From Prevotella sp. UBA6447 (lineage in GTDB: Bacteria; Bacteroidota; Bacteroidia; Bacteroidales; Bacteroidaceae): a DNA stretch of 64,000 bases. A model generated the notes under the pieces. The model searched no databases. It was not told the DNA's origin and saw only the letters and a program-made list of their open reading frames with translations. The stretch spans positions 62,001 through 126,000 of the forward strand of contig DJOD01000055.1 in the NCBI GenBank assembly GCA_002437115.1, read 5' to 3'. The first letter of the stretch is position 1, and every line of letters begins with the position of its first letter. Below, piece after piece: positions 6,999 to 14,980 of the stretch. A program made the position numbers and the translations under genes.

Positions 6999-9900
6999 TT
7001 ACTTGTTGGGATTAACATTGTCACCCTCAAGCCTTTCTTCTCCCGTACGGAAATTGGCAGCCAAGGGGTTGGTGTACTGCTTGAGCTCGGTAGCTACGTC
7101 AGCATTGTCATCCTCAAACTCGATAGGCTTAATCTTTTCCTGGAGCGTCTGGAAGATGTAGAACAACGCCGGCACAATCATGATTTGGCAAAGCATGCCT
7201 ATAAGCATACCACCGATAGCGGCCGCGCCAAGAGTCATGTTTCCATGGTAACCCACACCCCACGGCATCAGCATAGGAAGCAAGCCGATGATCATGGCCA
7301 ACGAAGTCATGAGGATAGGACGCAGACGAGCTGCGGCACCCAGCACAGCCGACCATGAGATAGCCATTCCCGTCTGTCGGCGCTCCAGGGCAAACTGCAC
7401 AATCAAAATGGCATTCTTGGCCAACAGTCCCATCAACATGATAAGCGCAATCTGCATGTAGATGTCGTTGTTGTTACCAAACAGGTTGGTGAACAAGAAG
7501 GCTCCCGCCAGACCGAACGGAATGGAGAGGATGACCGACAACGGCAACACATACGACTCGTACTGCGCCGAGAGGATGAGGTAGACGAATGTCAGACACA
7601 GGATGAAGATCATCGCCGTGGAGTTGCTCGACTCCTGCTCGTTACGTGTCAATCCAGAGAACTCATAACTGTATCCCGACGGCAGCGAGGTCTTGGCCAC
7701 CTCGTCCATGGCCTTCAGGGCGTCACCCGTGGAATAGCCATCGGCAGCCGACGCGTTGACGTTGATGGAGGTGAAGAGGTTGAAACGGTCAATTTCCTGC
7801 GGGCCATACACACGGCTCAACGACACGTACTCCTTGATGGGAGCCATGTCACCAGCCGATGTGCGCACGTAGATGTTATCGAGACTCTTCAGGTCGGCAC
7901 GATCCTTGGGATCGGCCTGGATGTAGACACGATAGAGCTTGCCATAGGCGTTGAAGTTAGAGGCATACATACCTCCATAATAGCCCTGCATGGTGGTGAG
8001 CACCGTCGATGGGTCGATACCGCTTTGCTTACACTTGGCCACATCCACATCAATCTTATACTGCGGATACTTGGTATCGTATGAGGTCATGGCATTGGAA
8101 ATCTCCGGTCGCTTGTTGAGCTCGGCAATGAACTTCTGCGTCACGTCGTAGAACTTGTTGACATCGCCACCTGTACGGTCCTGCATAGAGAACGTCAGGC
8201 CGTTCGTAGCCGAGAAGCCCTGCACCATAGGCGGCTGGAAGGCCAAGATCTGGGCGCCCTTGATGGCAGCCGTCTGCTTGTAAATCATGCCGAGCACCAT
8301 GGTGGAACCGAGGTTGTGCACACCGACATACTTCAGCGGTCCTTCCATCTTCTGGCGTTCCTCAAACGACTTAAGCTTAATGATGAACGTGCCCTGGTTG
8401 GAACCCTGTCCGGCGATGAAGTTGTAACCGGCGATGCGCATACGACTCTGAATGGCTGGGTTGGTTGCCAACATACGATCCACCTGGTCCATCACCTCCT
8501 CGGTCTTCTTCATGGATGTTCCGGGAGGGGTCGACACGGTACAGAACACTGTACCCGTATCCTCGTCTGGCACAAGACCCGTCTTGGTGGTACCCATGAG
8601 CACAGCCATAACGGCAATGCCCACGACAACAGCACCAATGGCTATGAGCGGGCGCTCCACAATGCGTCGCACCCCATTGCGGTAGTGTCCTTGCACCTTT
8701 TCGTAAGCAGCGTTGAACGATGCGTGGAATCGATCCACGAATGACATCTTGCGCTCAGAACCATCCTCGTTCTTCGGCTTCAACAAGATGGCGCAAAGAG
8801 CCGGGGAAAGCGTCAAGGCGTTCAAGGCCGAGATGACAATGGAGATAGCCATCGTGATACCAAACTCACGATAGAAGGTTCCGGATGTTCCGCCCATGAA
8901 CGACACGGGGATGAACACGGCCGACATCACAAGCGTAATGGAGATGATGGCACCCGAAATCTCGTTCATGGCATCGATGGAAGCCTGGCGAGCCGACTTG
9001 TATCCCAAGTCAAGCTTGGCGTGCACGGCCTCCACAACCACAATGGCATCATCGACCACAATGGCAATGGCAAGCACCAACGCGGCCAAGGTCAAGAGGT
9101 TCAGCGAGAAGCCAAAGGCGTAGAGGAAGAAGAACGTGCCTATCAACGACACAGGCACAGCGATAAGCGGGATAAGCGTGGAACGCGTGTCTTGCAAGAA
9201 GATGTACACCACGATGAACACAAGCACGAAAGCCTCAAGAAGGGTCTTCACCAAGTCCTCGATGGACGCGAAGAGGAACTCCGTCACATCTTGCATCACG
9301 TCGAAGTGGAGCCCTGGGGGAAGCGTTTTCTCCTGTTCGGCCAAGAGCTTCTTGATGTTGCTGGCTATCTCGGTGGCATTAGAGCCAGCCGTCTGCGTCA
9401 CCATCATGGTCACAGAAGGCTTGCCGTTGAGTTGTGAGGCAACGGTATAAGAGAGCGCTCCCATTTCCACGCGTGCCACGTCCTTGACTCGGATGGTCTG
9501 CCCATCCTGCGTCGACTTGATAATCATGTCACCAAACTCCTCAGGAGTCTTCAGGCGTCCCTTGTAGCGGAAGGTGTATTCGTACTGCTTGTCACTGTTC
9601 TCGCCCACCGATCCAGGAGCAGCCTCAATGTTCTGCTGCGAGAGCACCCCCGTGAGGTCTGACGGGATAAGCCCGTAGTTTTTCATCTTCACCGGGTCAA
9701 TCCACAGGCGCATGGTATAGTCTTTCTGCGAGAAGCACTGACACTCACCCACACCGTTCACACGCTTGATGGCTGGCACGACGTTGATGTTGGCATAGTT
9801 GGCAAGGAACTCGTCATCATATCGGTCGTCATCGGCGGTCAGGCCGAAGAGGACGACGGTCGACGACTGTCGCTTCATGACCTGCACACCTGCCTTGGTA

Positions 9901-10268
9901 ACCTCAGCAGGCAGCAAGGCCGAAGCTTGCGAAACACGGTTCTGCACGTTCACCTGACACATGTCAGGATTCATTCCCTGCTTGAAAAACACGGTGATAG
10001 AGGCCGAACCGTCGTTGGTGGCCGACGAGGTCATGTAGGTCATGCCCTCCACACCGTTGATTTGCTCCTCAAGCGGTGCCAGCACAGAGTTAAGCACCGT
10101 CTCAGAGTTAGCACCCGTGTACGAGGCGCGCACCATGATGGTAGGCGGGGCAATGTTCGGGTACTGCTCGATGGGCAGCGATATGAGTCCGATGAAACCG
10201 AGGATGACAATCACGATGGAAATCACCGTGGAAAGCACCGGACGCTTGATAAACTTATCTAATTTCAT
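6999..10268 (-). CDS. RND efflux pump, AcrB/HAE1 family permease
   Basis: 1089 residues, usual for a hydrophobe/amphiphile efflux RND pump. The N-terminus MKLDKFIKRPVLSTVISIVI is the conserved first helix. The proton-relay aspartate pair is present in helix 4 (AIVVDDAIVVVEAV, about residue 405), and the relay lysine is in GLLAKNAILIVQFA in helix 10. Two large periplasmic porter/docking loops lie between helices 1-2 and 7-8. It exports drugs or amphiphiles by proton antiport in a tripartite complex with the flanking fusion protein and channel. The charged C-terminal tail (EDDNADVATELKQ...) is longer than in AcrB. Substrates cannot be inferred. Confidence 0.95.
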   Translation of the reverse strand: MKLDKFIKRPVLSTVISIVIVILGFIGLISLPIEQYPNIAPPTIMVRASYTGANSETVLNSVLAPLEEQINGVEGMTYMTSSATNDGSASITVFFKQGMNPDMCQVNVQNRVSQASALLPAEVTKAGVQVMKRQSSTVVLFGLTADDDRYDDEFLANYANINVVPAIKRVNGVGECQCFSQKDYTMRLWIDPVKMKNYGLIPSDLTGVLSQQNIEAAPGSVGENSDKQYEYTFRYKGRLKTPEEFGDMIIKSTQDGQTIRVKDVARVEMGALSYTVASQLNGKPSVTMMVTQTAGSNATEIASNIKKLLAEQEKTLPPGLHFDVMQDVTEFLFASIEDLVKTLLEAFVLVFIVVYIFLQDTRSTLIPLIAVPVSLIGTFFFLYAFGFSLNLLTLAALVLAIAIVVDDAIVVVEAVHAKLDLGYKSARQASIDAMNEISGAIISITLVMSAVFIPVSFMGGTSGTFYREFGITMAISIVISALNALTLSPALCAILLKPKNEDGSERKMSFVDRFHASFNAAYEKVQGHYRNGVRRIVERPLIAIGAVVVGIAVMAVLMGTTKTGLVPDEDTGTVFCTVSTPPGTSMKKTEEVMDQVDRMLATNPAIQSRMRIAGYNFIAGQGSNQGTFIIKLKSFEERQKMEGPLKYVGVHNLGSTMVLGMIYKQTAAIKGAQILAFQPPMVQGFSATNGLTFSMQDRTGGDVNKFYDVTQKFIAELNKRPEISNAMTSYDTKYPQYKIDVDVAKCKQSGIDPSTVLTTMQGYYGGMYASNFNAYGKLYRVYIQADPKDRADLKSLDNIYVRTSAGDMAPIKEYVSLSRVYGPQEIDRFNLFTSINVNASAADGYSTGDALKAMDEVAKTSLPSGYSYEFSGLTRNEQESSNSTAMIFILCLTFVYLILSAQYESYVLPLSVILSIPFGLAGAFLFTNLFGNNNDIYMQIALIMLMGLLAKNAILIVQFALERRQTGMAISWSAVLGAAARLRPILMTSLAMIIGLLPMLMPWGVGYHGNMTLGAAAIGGMLIGMLCQIMIVPALFYIFQTLQEKIKPIEFEDDNADVATELKQYTNPLAANFRTGEERLEGDNVNPNK

Positions 10269-10309
10269 GGATTAATCTCTTTTGTTCCTTTCTTTGGAAA
10301 TATGCGTGT

Positions 10310-11512
10310 TTACTTGCCGAAGTCTTTCTTGAGCTTCTGCAGGTCACCCTGGTCGGCCCCCATCTGCTCGGTCTTCTTCAGCTTTTCTTGATACTGCGCC
10401 TCGGTGATGGGCTTGATGGCCATGCCGTCGGTAAGCGAAGAGATACCCTTAACCACAATGCGATCGCCCACTTTCAAGCCGCTGGTGATGATATAGGTTT
10501 TCCCGTCATCCTTGGGGTCGACCGTCACTGCGGTGTATTTCACCTTATTGTCTTTGCCAACCACATAGACAAAGTGCTTGTCCTGCACCTGTGCCACGGC
10601 ATCTTGCGGAATGACAATGGCCGAGCTGCTGACGTGAGGCACCACGATGGATCCTGAGCCGCCGCTCTTGAGCAAATGCTCGGGGTTGGGGAAGTCAGCG
10701 CGCATCGAAACGGAGCCTGTCGTGGGGTCAATGATACCGCTCACGGTAGCCACGCGCCCCGGATGATCGTAGATCGTTCCATCGGCAAGTTGCAACTTCA
10801 CGGCGGGATAATCCTTGAGCGCTGCGTGCAGTCCTCCAGCAGTCTTCGTCATGTCGAGCAAATCTTTCTCTGTCATGGAGAAGTAGACCTGCATGGTGCT
10901 GATATTCGAGACCGTGGTCAATGGCTGCTGGCTGCTGGCACTCACCAGAGCACCCACGCGGTAAGGCAGGTCGCCGATGACACCCGTGGCAGGACTGGTG
11001 ACATAGCAGAAGTTGAGGTTCTCCTTGGCCGACACATAGCTAGCCTTTGCCTGCGCCAAGGCTGCTGCGGCAGCCTCCATGGAGTTTTTGGCCGACTGGA
11101 GCTCATAGGAACCGATGACGTTGTTCTTGAAAAGCTTGAGGTTATTATTGTAAGTCAGGCGCGCGGTGTTGAGCTGCGCCTTGGCCGAGTTCACAGCCGC
11201 GTGTGCCTGGCGGGCGGCGGCTGCATAGGTCACGTTGTCAATGACGAAAAGCAGTTGGCCAGCCTTGACGGTCTGGCCTTCCTTCACACACAACTTCGTG
11301 ATGAAGCCCGAGACTTTCGGTCGGATTTCCACATCCTGCACGCCTTTGATGGTGGCGGGGTACGTGGTCTGGAGATCCGCACTTTGCGTGCTGATGGTTC
11401 TCACAGCATACTCGTTGTCTCCGAAATCGGGCTTGCCTGACGACTTTTTGCCTCCACACGAGACAAGCATTGCAGCCAATGCTGCAAACAATAAAAACTT
11501 GTTCTTTGTCAT
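10310..11512 (-). CDS. RND efflux periplasmic adaptor (membrane fusion) lipoprotein
   Basis: 400 residues from MTKNKFLLFAALAAMLVSCG. The lipobox AAMLVSC anchors it in the inner membrane. The lipoyl/barrel-sandwich halves (VSGFITKLCVKEGQTVKAGQ and SPATGVIGDLPYRVGALV) flank an alanine-rich alpha-hairpin of about residues 95-160. The beta-barrel and membrane-proximal domains follow (VVPHVSSSAIVIPQDAVAQV). It bridges pump and channel, is the first gene of the operon, and ends 41 bases before the pump ATG. A longer ORF from 11569 runs through the leader and is not favoured. Confidence 0.93.
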   Translation of the reverse strand: MTKNKFLLFAALAAMLVSCGGKKSSGKPDFGDNEYAVRTISTQSADLQTTYPATIKGVQDVEIRPKVSGFITKLCVKEGQTVKAGQLLFVIDNVTYAAAARQAHAAVNSAKAQLNTARLTYNNNLKLFKNNVIGSYELQSAKNSMEAAAAALAQAKASYVSAKENLNFCYVTSPATGVIGDLPYRVGALVSASSQQPLTTVSNISTMQVYFSMTEKDLLDMTKTAGGLHAALKDYPAVKLQLADGTIYDHPGRVATVSGIIDPTTGSVSMRADFPNPEHLLKSGGSGSIVVPHVSSSAIVIPQDAVAQVQDKHFVYVVGKDNKVKYTAVTVDPKDDGKTYIITSGLKVGDRIVVKGISSLTDGMAIKPITEAQYQEKLKKTEQMGADQGDLQKLKKDFGK

Positions 11513-11651
11513 ACCTATTAAATAATGTATAATTTCAATTTTTTGCTCTATACGAAAAAGTTGCGCCATACCTTACACACTGTTGCTATGCAAAAATGAG
11601 ATAGAAGGGCTAATCTTGAAAACTGAAACACGTCGCTTAGTTTTCACGGTA

Positions 11652-11684
11652 CAAAGTTACGCAATAAATGTGTAACAGGCCAAA
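11652..11684 (-). promoter_or_regulatory. Promoter of the RND efflux operon
   Basis: Minus-strand TAACTTTG (11659-11652) has TTTG (11684-11681) 21 bases upstream, an exact Bacteroidetes -33/-7 pair. It predicts a leader of about 130 bases before the adaptor gene. The -33 element lies inside the spacer of a perfect inverted repeat (11666-11700). Confidence 0.7.
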
Positions 11685-11700
11685 GGGTTGTTACACATTT
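11666..11700. promoter_or_regulatory. Perfect 12-bp inverted repeat over the efflux promoter (operator or cca terminator)
   Basis: AAATGTGTAACA (11666-11677) and its exact reverse complement (11689-11700) are separated by 11 bases that contain the -33 TTTG. The symmetry and position suit an operator for a dimeric repressor of the pump. It also begins 9 bases past the stop of the nucleotidyltransferase gene and could form a hairpin terminator for it, although no U-tract follows. Confidence 0.6.
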
Positions 11701-11708
11701 AACACTCT

Positions 11709-13235
11709 TTATTCTTCATTAAGTGGAACCTGCATGGCAAGCCCCATCTTGCTCGCTTTCTCCGCGAGCAGTCGCATGAGCGGCTCACGCTCGTTGGGCA
11801 CACGCATGTCGAGCACGGCATCCTTGAGCGTTTGCTTCAACACGCCAACTTCCCTTGATGGCTTGAGGTGAAACATCTCCATAATCTCGTTGCCGTCGAT
11901 GCAGGGCTGCAGGAGACGCTTGAAGTCGCGCTCCTTGAGGTCGGCTATCTTTTCGCGCACCAACTGGAAATTTTGCAAGAACCGTTGCTTTCTCACCTGA
12001 TTCTTGCTTGTGATGTCGGCCTCACAGAGCATCATCAGGTCGTCGATGTCGTCGCCCGCGTCGTTTACCAAGCGGCGGACAGCCGAGTCGGTAACCTCCT
12101 CATCGGCTATGACCTGAGGTCGCATATGCAGGTCCACAAGCTTTTGCACATATTTCATCTTGGCATCCATAGGCAACTTCAGACGACGGAAGATGCCAGG
12201 CACCATCTTGGCACCGATATAATTATGGTTGTGGAAAGTCCAGCCCTGCGCAGGATCCCAGCGTTTGCTCTTGGGCTTGCCAACATCATGGAGCAGGGCG
12301 GCCCAGCGCAACCACAAGGTGTGGTCGAAGCTTTGTTCGCCTGCCAACGGGTCATCCTTGCCATCCAGGCCATTGAGGCGCGCGTCGTTGGCTCTTGCCT
12401 TCTGCGCACGAACCACATTTTCGAGCACTTCCAGCGTATGATTGAAGTTGTTCTTGTGGGCCTTGCCATTGCGTGTCTCCACTTGGTCGAGAGCCACAAG
12501 CTCGGGCAAGATCAGCTGCAAGAGACCCGACTCATGCAGATAATAGATTCCCGTGCTGGGATGGGACGCGAGCATTATCTTGTTGAGCTCTTCCTCAATA
12601 CGCTCACCACTGATGATTTTCAGACGTTCGGCATTGCGGCCCAAGGCCTCGCGTGTCTCATCCTCTATCTCGAAGTTAAGCTGGGTGGCAAAGCGCACGC
12701 AACGCATCATGCGTAGGGGGTCGTCGCTGAAAGTGATGTCGGGATCGAGGGGCGTGGCGATGATGCCATCCTCCAGGTCGGCCACACCGTCGAAGGGATC
12801 CACCAACTGTCCGAATCGGTCATGGTTCAGGCACACGGCCATGGCATTGATGGTGAAGTCGCGACGGTTCTGGTCGTCCTCAAGCGTTCCGTCCTCAACA
12901 TGTGGCTTGCGGCTGTCGTGGCTGTAACTTTCCTTTCGGGCACCCACAAACTCCACCTCAAGAGAACCACTTTTCACCTGGGCCGTGCCAAAATTACGAA
13001 ACACGGACAGATGGGCCTTATGCCCCAACATCGCCTTCAGGCGAGAGGCAACGTCAATGCCACTTCCCACGACCACCACGTCGATGTCGTTGGAAGGGCG
13101 TTCAAGGAAGAGGTCACGCACATAACCGCCAACAACGTAGCAGTCTACGTGCAGTGAGTCGGCCGCATCCGAAATCTTGTGGAATATGTCTTGGTCAAGT
13201 TTCTGAGCCAACTGGTCGTCGCTAAGTATCCGCAT
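11709..13235 (-). CDS. CCA tRNA nucleotidyltransferase / poly(A) polymerase family with HD domain
   Basis: 508 residues from MRILSDDQLAQKL. The class II nucleotidyltransferase head carries VGGYVRD and the metal-binding pair in NDIDVVVVG near residues 36-60. The RNA-binding helical domain follows (DPLRMMRCVRFATQLNFEIE). An HD phosphohydrolase-like domain has HDVGK near residue 325. The enzyme adds or repairs the tRNA 3' CCA end; the one tRNA gene in the window does not encode CCA. A longer ORF from 13361 crosses the promoter, so ATG 13235 is chosen. Confidence 0.88.
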   Translation of the reverse strand: MRILSDDQLAQKLDQDIFHKISDAADSLHVDCYVVGGYVRDLFLERPSNDIDVVVVGSGIDVASRLKAMLGHKAHLSVFRNFGTAQVKSGSLEVEFVGARKESYSHDSRKPHVEDGTLEDDQNRRDFTINAMAVCLNHDRFGQLVDPFDGVADLEDGIIATPLDPDITFSDDPLRMMRCVRFATQLNFEIEDETREALGRNAERLKIISGERIEEELNKIMLASHPSTGIYYLHESGLLQLILPELVALDQVETRNGKAHKNNFNHTLEVLENVVRAQKARANDARLNGLDGKDDPLAGEQSFDHTLWLRWAALLHDVGKPKSKRWDPAQGWTFHNHNYIGAKMVPGIFRRLKLPMDAKMKYVQKLVDLHMRPQVIADEEVTDSAVRRLVNDAGDDIDDLMMLCEADITSKNQVRKQRFLQNFQLVREKIADLKERDFKRLLQPCIDGNEIMEMFHLKPSREVGVLKQTLKDAVLDMRVPNEREPLMRLLAEKASKMGLAMQVPLNEE

Positions 13236-13264
13236 AGTGGTTTTTCCCTTTCTAAAAAGCGGTG

Positions 13265-13295
13265 CAAAGGTACACATTATTGTTGAGAAATCAAA
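13265..13295 (-). promoter_or_regulatory. Promoter of the CCA nucleotidyltransferase gene
   Basis: Minus-strand TACCTTTG (13272-13265) with TTTG (13295-13292) 19 bases upstream. The predicted leader is about 24 bases. Confidence 0.65.
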
Positions 13296-13850
13296 ACGGA
13301 TGGGATACCTGCGCCGATGCCTAATGGGCGATGTGCGAGGCAAAACAAGGCTGTAAAACAAGCAACATGGGAAAGGACGGAAAGTTGGTTTTGTAAGTTT
13401 AATTGGCCTTATTTCACGTCATCCAAGCACCATGAAGCAGAAAAGAAATTGTAAGAGTTATAAGATTGGGAAGGGGAAAAACAACATTAAGAAGGCCTCT
13501 TTTGCCCCTTTTTCGCGAAAAAGAAGCCCTTTAGCCTCACGTTTAACGCCGAATCGACCGAAGGTTTGGCCTCAATCGACCAAAGATCTGCGCCTTATTG
13601 AGCTTCCATAAAGCACCTATCGCAAGTTTGCAAGCCCTGATTGTCGTGTCACGGAATCGTTCAAAAACACAACTTGCTGATTACCAACGAAAAGCGCAAA
13701 CGTCAAAAACAGCGCATATTTGCGAGCCATTGAGGCCTCGACTGAAAAGAAGCACTTCCACGGAGAAGGTTTGTCAATTAGTTTCAACGCACCTCCCGTA
13801 TAAAAAAACTTAATTGCCACTCAAACATCCGACATGACGATAATTTTTCA
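13296..13850. other. Intergenic region with palindrome and short repeats
   Basis: About 550 bases with no convincing gene. It contains a perfect 16-base palindrome CTTTTTCGCGAAAAAG (13508-13523) and two near-copies of AATCGACCRAAGRT 22 bases apart (13552 and 13574). CACAACTTGCTGATT near 13669-13683 resembles strings in two other intergenic regions of the window. A small reverse ORF (13617-13820) spans this element but has no independent coding evidence. Confidence 0.5.
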
Positions 13851-13858
13851 TAACTTTG
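13851..13858 (+). promoter_or_regulatory. -7 box TAACTTTG upstream of small lipoprotein
   Basis: TAACTTTG followed by C, about 72 bases before the lipoprotein ATG at 13930. No clear -33 element. Confidence 0.5.
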
Positions 13859-13929
13859 CGCTGGCCTTCACGAAAGGAGCCAACAAATCGGCACATTCGC
13901 CAAATACACACCACAAGGAACCACAAGCC

Positions 13930-14331
13930 ATGAGAAAACTTTTTTTCCTCGCTGCCCTCATGCCCCTGGTCGCCTGCCAACCTTCGGCCGACGAGCAGGC
14001 GCAGTCCCTGATGCAACGCATCGACTCGCTCTACCAACACCACGACTACCGCGAAACGCTCAATGCCATACGACAACTGCGCGCCGACCACCCCAAGGCC
14101 GTGGAAAGCCGAAAGAAAGCCCTGAAAATCTGGCAGGAGGCATCCGTCAAGATTACGCAAGACGACATAGCCCACACCGACTCGACCCTGCAGGCCACGC
14201 TGCAGCAAATAGGAAGCGAGCGCAACCTATACCGCAAGAACATGCTGCGAGCCAAACGCGACTCACTGCAGATACGTTACGACGCGCTCTGCGGCACCGT
14301 GCGCGTCATCAGGCAGCGGCAGCAGGAATGA
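13930..14331 (+). CDS. Small putative lipoprotein, coiled-coil
   Basis: 133 residues from MRKLFFLAALMPLVACQPS. The signal peptide ends at a lipobox-like LVAC, so Cys17 would be lipidated. The mature part is charged and mostly predicted helical, with Gln/Arg-rich heptad-like stretches (LQATLQQIGSERNLYRKNML). I recognise no domain. It is located just upstream of the DUF1599 gene. The function is unknown; probably anchored in the envelope. Confidence 0.65.
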   Translation: MRKLFFLAALMPLVACQPSADEQAQSLMQRIDSLYQHHDYRETLNAIRQLRADHPKAVESRKKALKIWQEASVKITQDDIAHTDSTLQATLQQIGSERNLYRKNMLRAKRDSLQIRYDALCGTVRVIRQRQQE

Positions 14332-14380
14332 CAGCCACAACTTTTCCAGCCCATCTTTCGTTTTCTCATAAAATAATGAG

Positions 14381-14388
14381 TAACTTTG
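14381..14388 (+). promoter_or_regulatory. -7 box TAACTTTG immediately upstream of the DUF1599 start
   Basis: The box ends 8 bases before the ATG at 14397, so transcription would begin within a few bases of the start codon. A near -33 element (TTTC, 14356-14359) is about 21 bases upstream. Confidence 0.6.
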
Positions 14389-14396
14389 CATTCGTT

Positions 14397-14966
14397 ATGA
14401 CAAACAAACAAGACACCGCCAAAGAGTTTCACGACACCATGGACGAGTGCCGCGATGTCTTCGCCAAGAAGCTCCATGACTACGGGGCCTCATGGCGCAT
14501 CATGCGACCCTCATCGCTTACTGACCAGTTGTATATCAAGGCCAAGCGCATACGCACATTGGAAACCACGGGCAAGTCGATGGTCGGCGAGGGAATACGC
14601 CCTGAGTTCTTGGCACTAATCAACTATGGCATCGCCGGGCTCATACAGCTGGAGCAGGGCTTTGCCGACAGTGTTGACATGACCCCTCAGCAAGCCCTGG
14701 GACTCTACGACCGCCACGCAGAAGAGGTATTCGAGCTGATGAAACGCAAGAACCACGACTACGGCGAGGCATGGAGAGCCATGCGCGTGAGCAGCTACAC
14801 CGACCTCATACTCACCAAAATTGAACGAGTGAAAGAGCTGGAAGACCTACACGGGCAAGCCATCGCCTCGGAGGGCATCGACTCCAATTACATGGACATC
14901 ATCAACTACGCCGTCTTCGGGGCCATTAGGCTGAAGGAAGACAAGCACGACAGCAGCGCCGTATAA
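14397..14966 (+). CDS. DUF1599 domain protein
   Basis: 189 residues from MTNKQDTAKEFHDTMDECRD. It contains two repeats of the same unit: FAKKLHDYGASWRIMRPSSLTDQLYIKAKRIR near residues 21-53 and LMKRKNHDYGEAWRAMRVSSYTDLILTKIERVK near 115-147. This tandem 'kkhDYG.aWr.mR..S' pattern defines the DUF1599 family, which is common in Bacteroidetes. The repeated Asp-Tyr-Gly and downstream Glu residues are conserved and may form a catalytic or metal site, but no reaction is established. It precedes the BT_3928-like gene by 14 bases and heads the operon. Confidence 0.85.
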   Translation: MTNKQDTAKEFHDTMDECRDVFAKKLHDYGASWRIMRPSSLTDQLYIKAKRIRTLETTGKSMVGEGIRPEFLALINYGIAGLIQLEQGFADSVDMTPQQALGLYDRHAEEVFELMKRKNHDYGEAWRAMRVSSYTDLILTKIERVKELEDLHGQAIASEGIDSNYMDIINYAVFGAIRLKEDKHDSSAV

Positions 14967-14980
14967 TCACTCAGCAAACC

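Noticed and set aside
10042..10275. Forward ORFs opposite the RND pump and adaptor
   Set aside because: Shadows of the pump and adaptor genes, which have intact diagnostic motifs.
13617..13820. Reverse 67-codon ORF in the gap before the small lipoprotein
   Set aside because: It lies in a probable repeat element with no start signal. Kept only as an intergenic observation.
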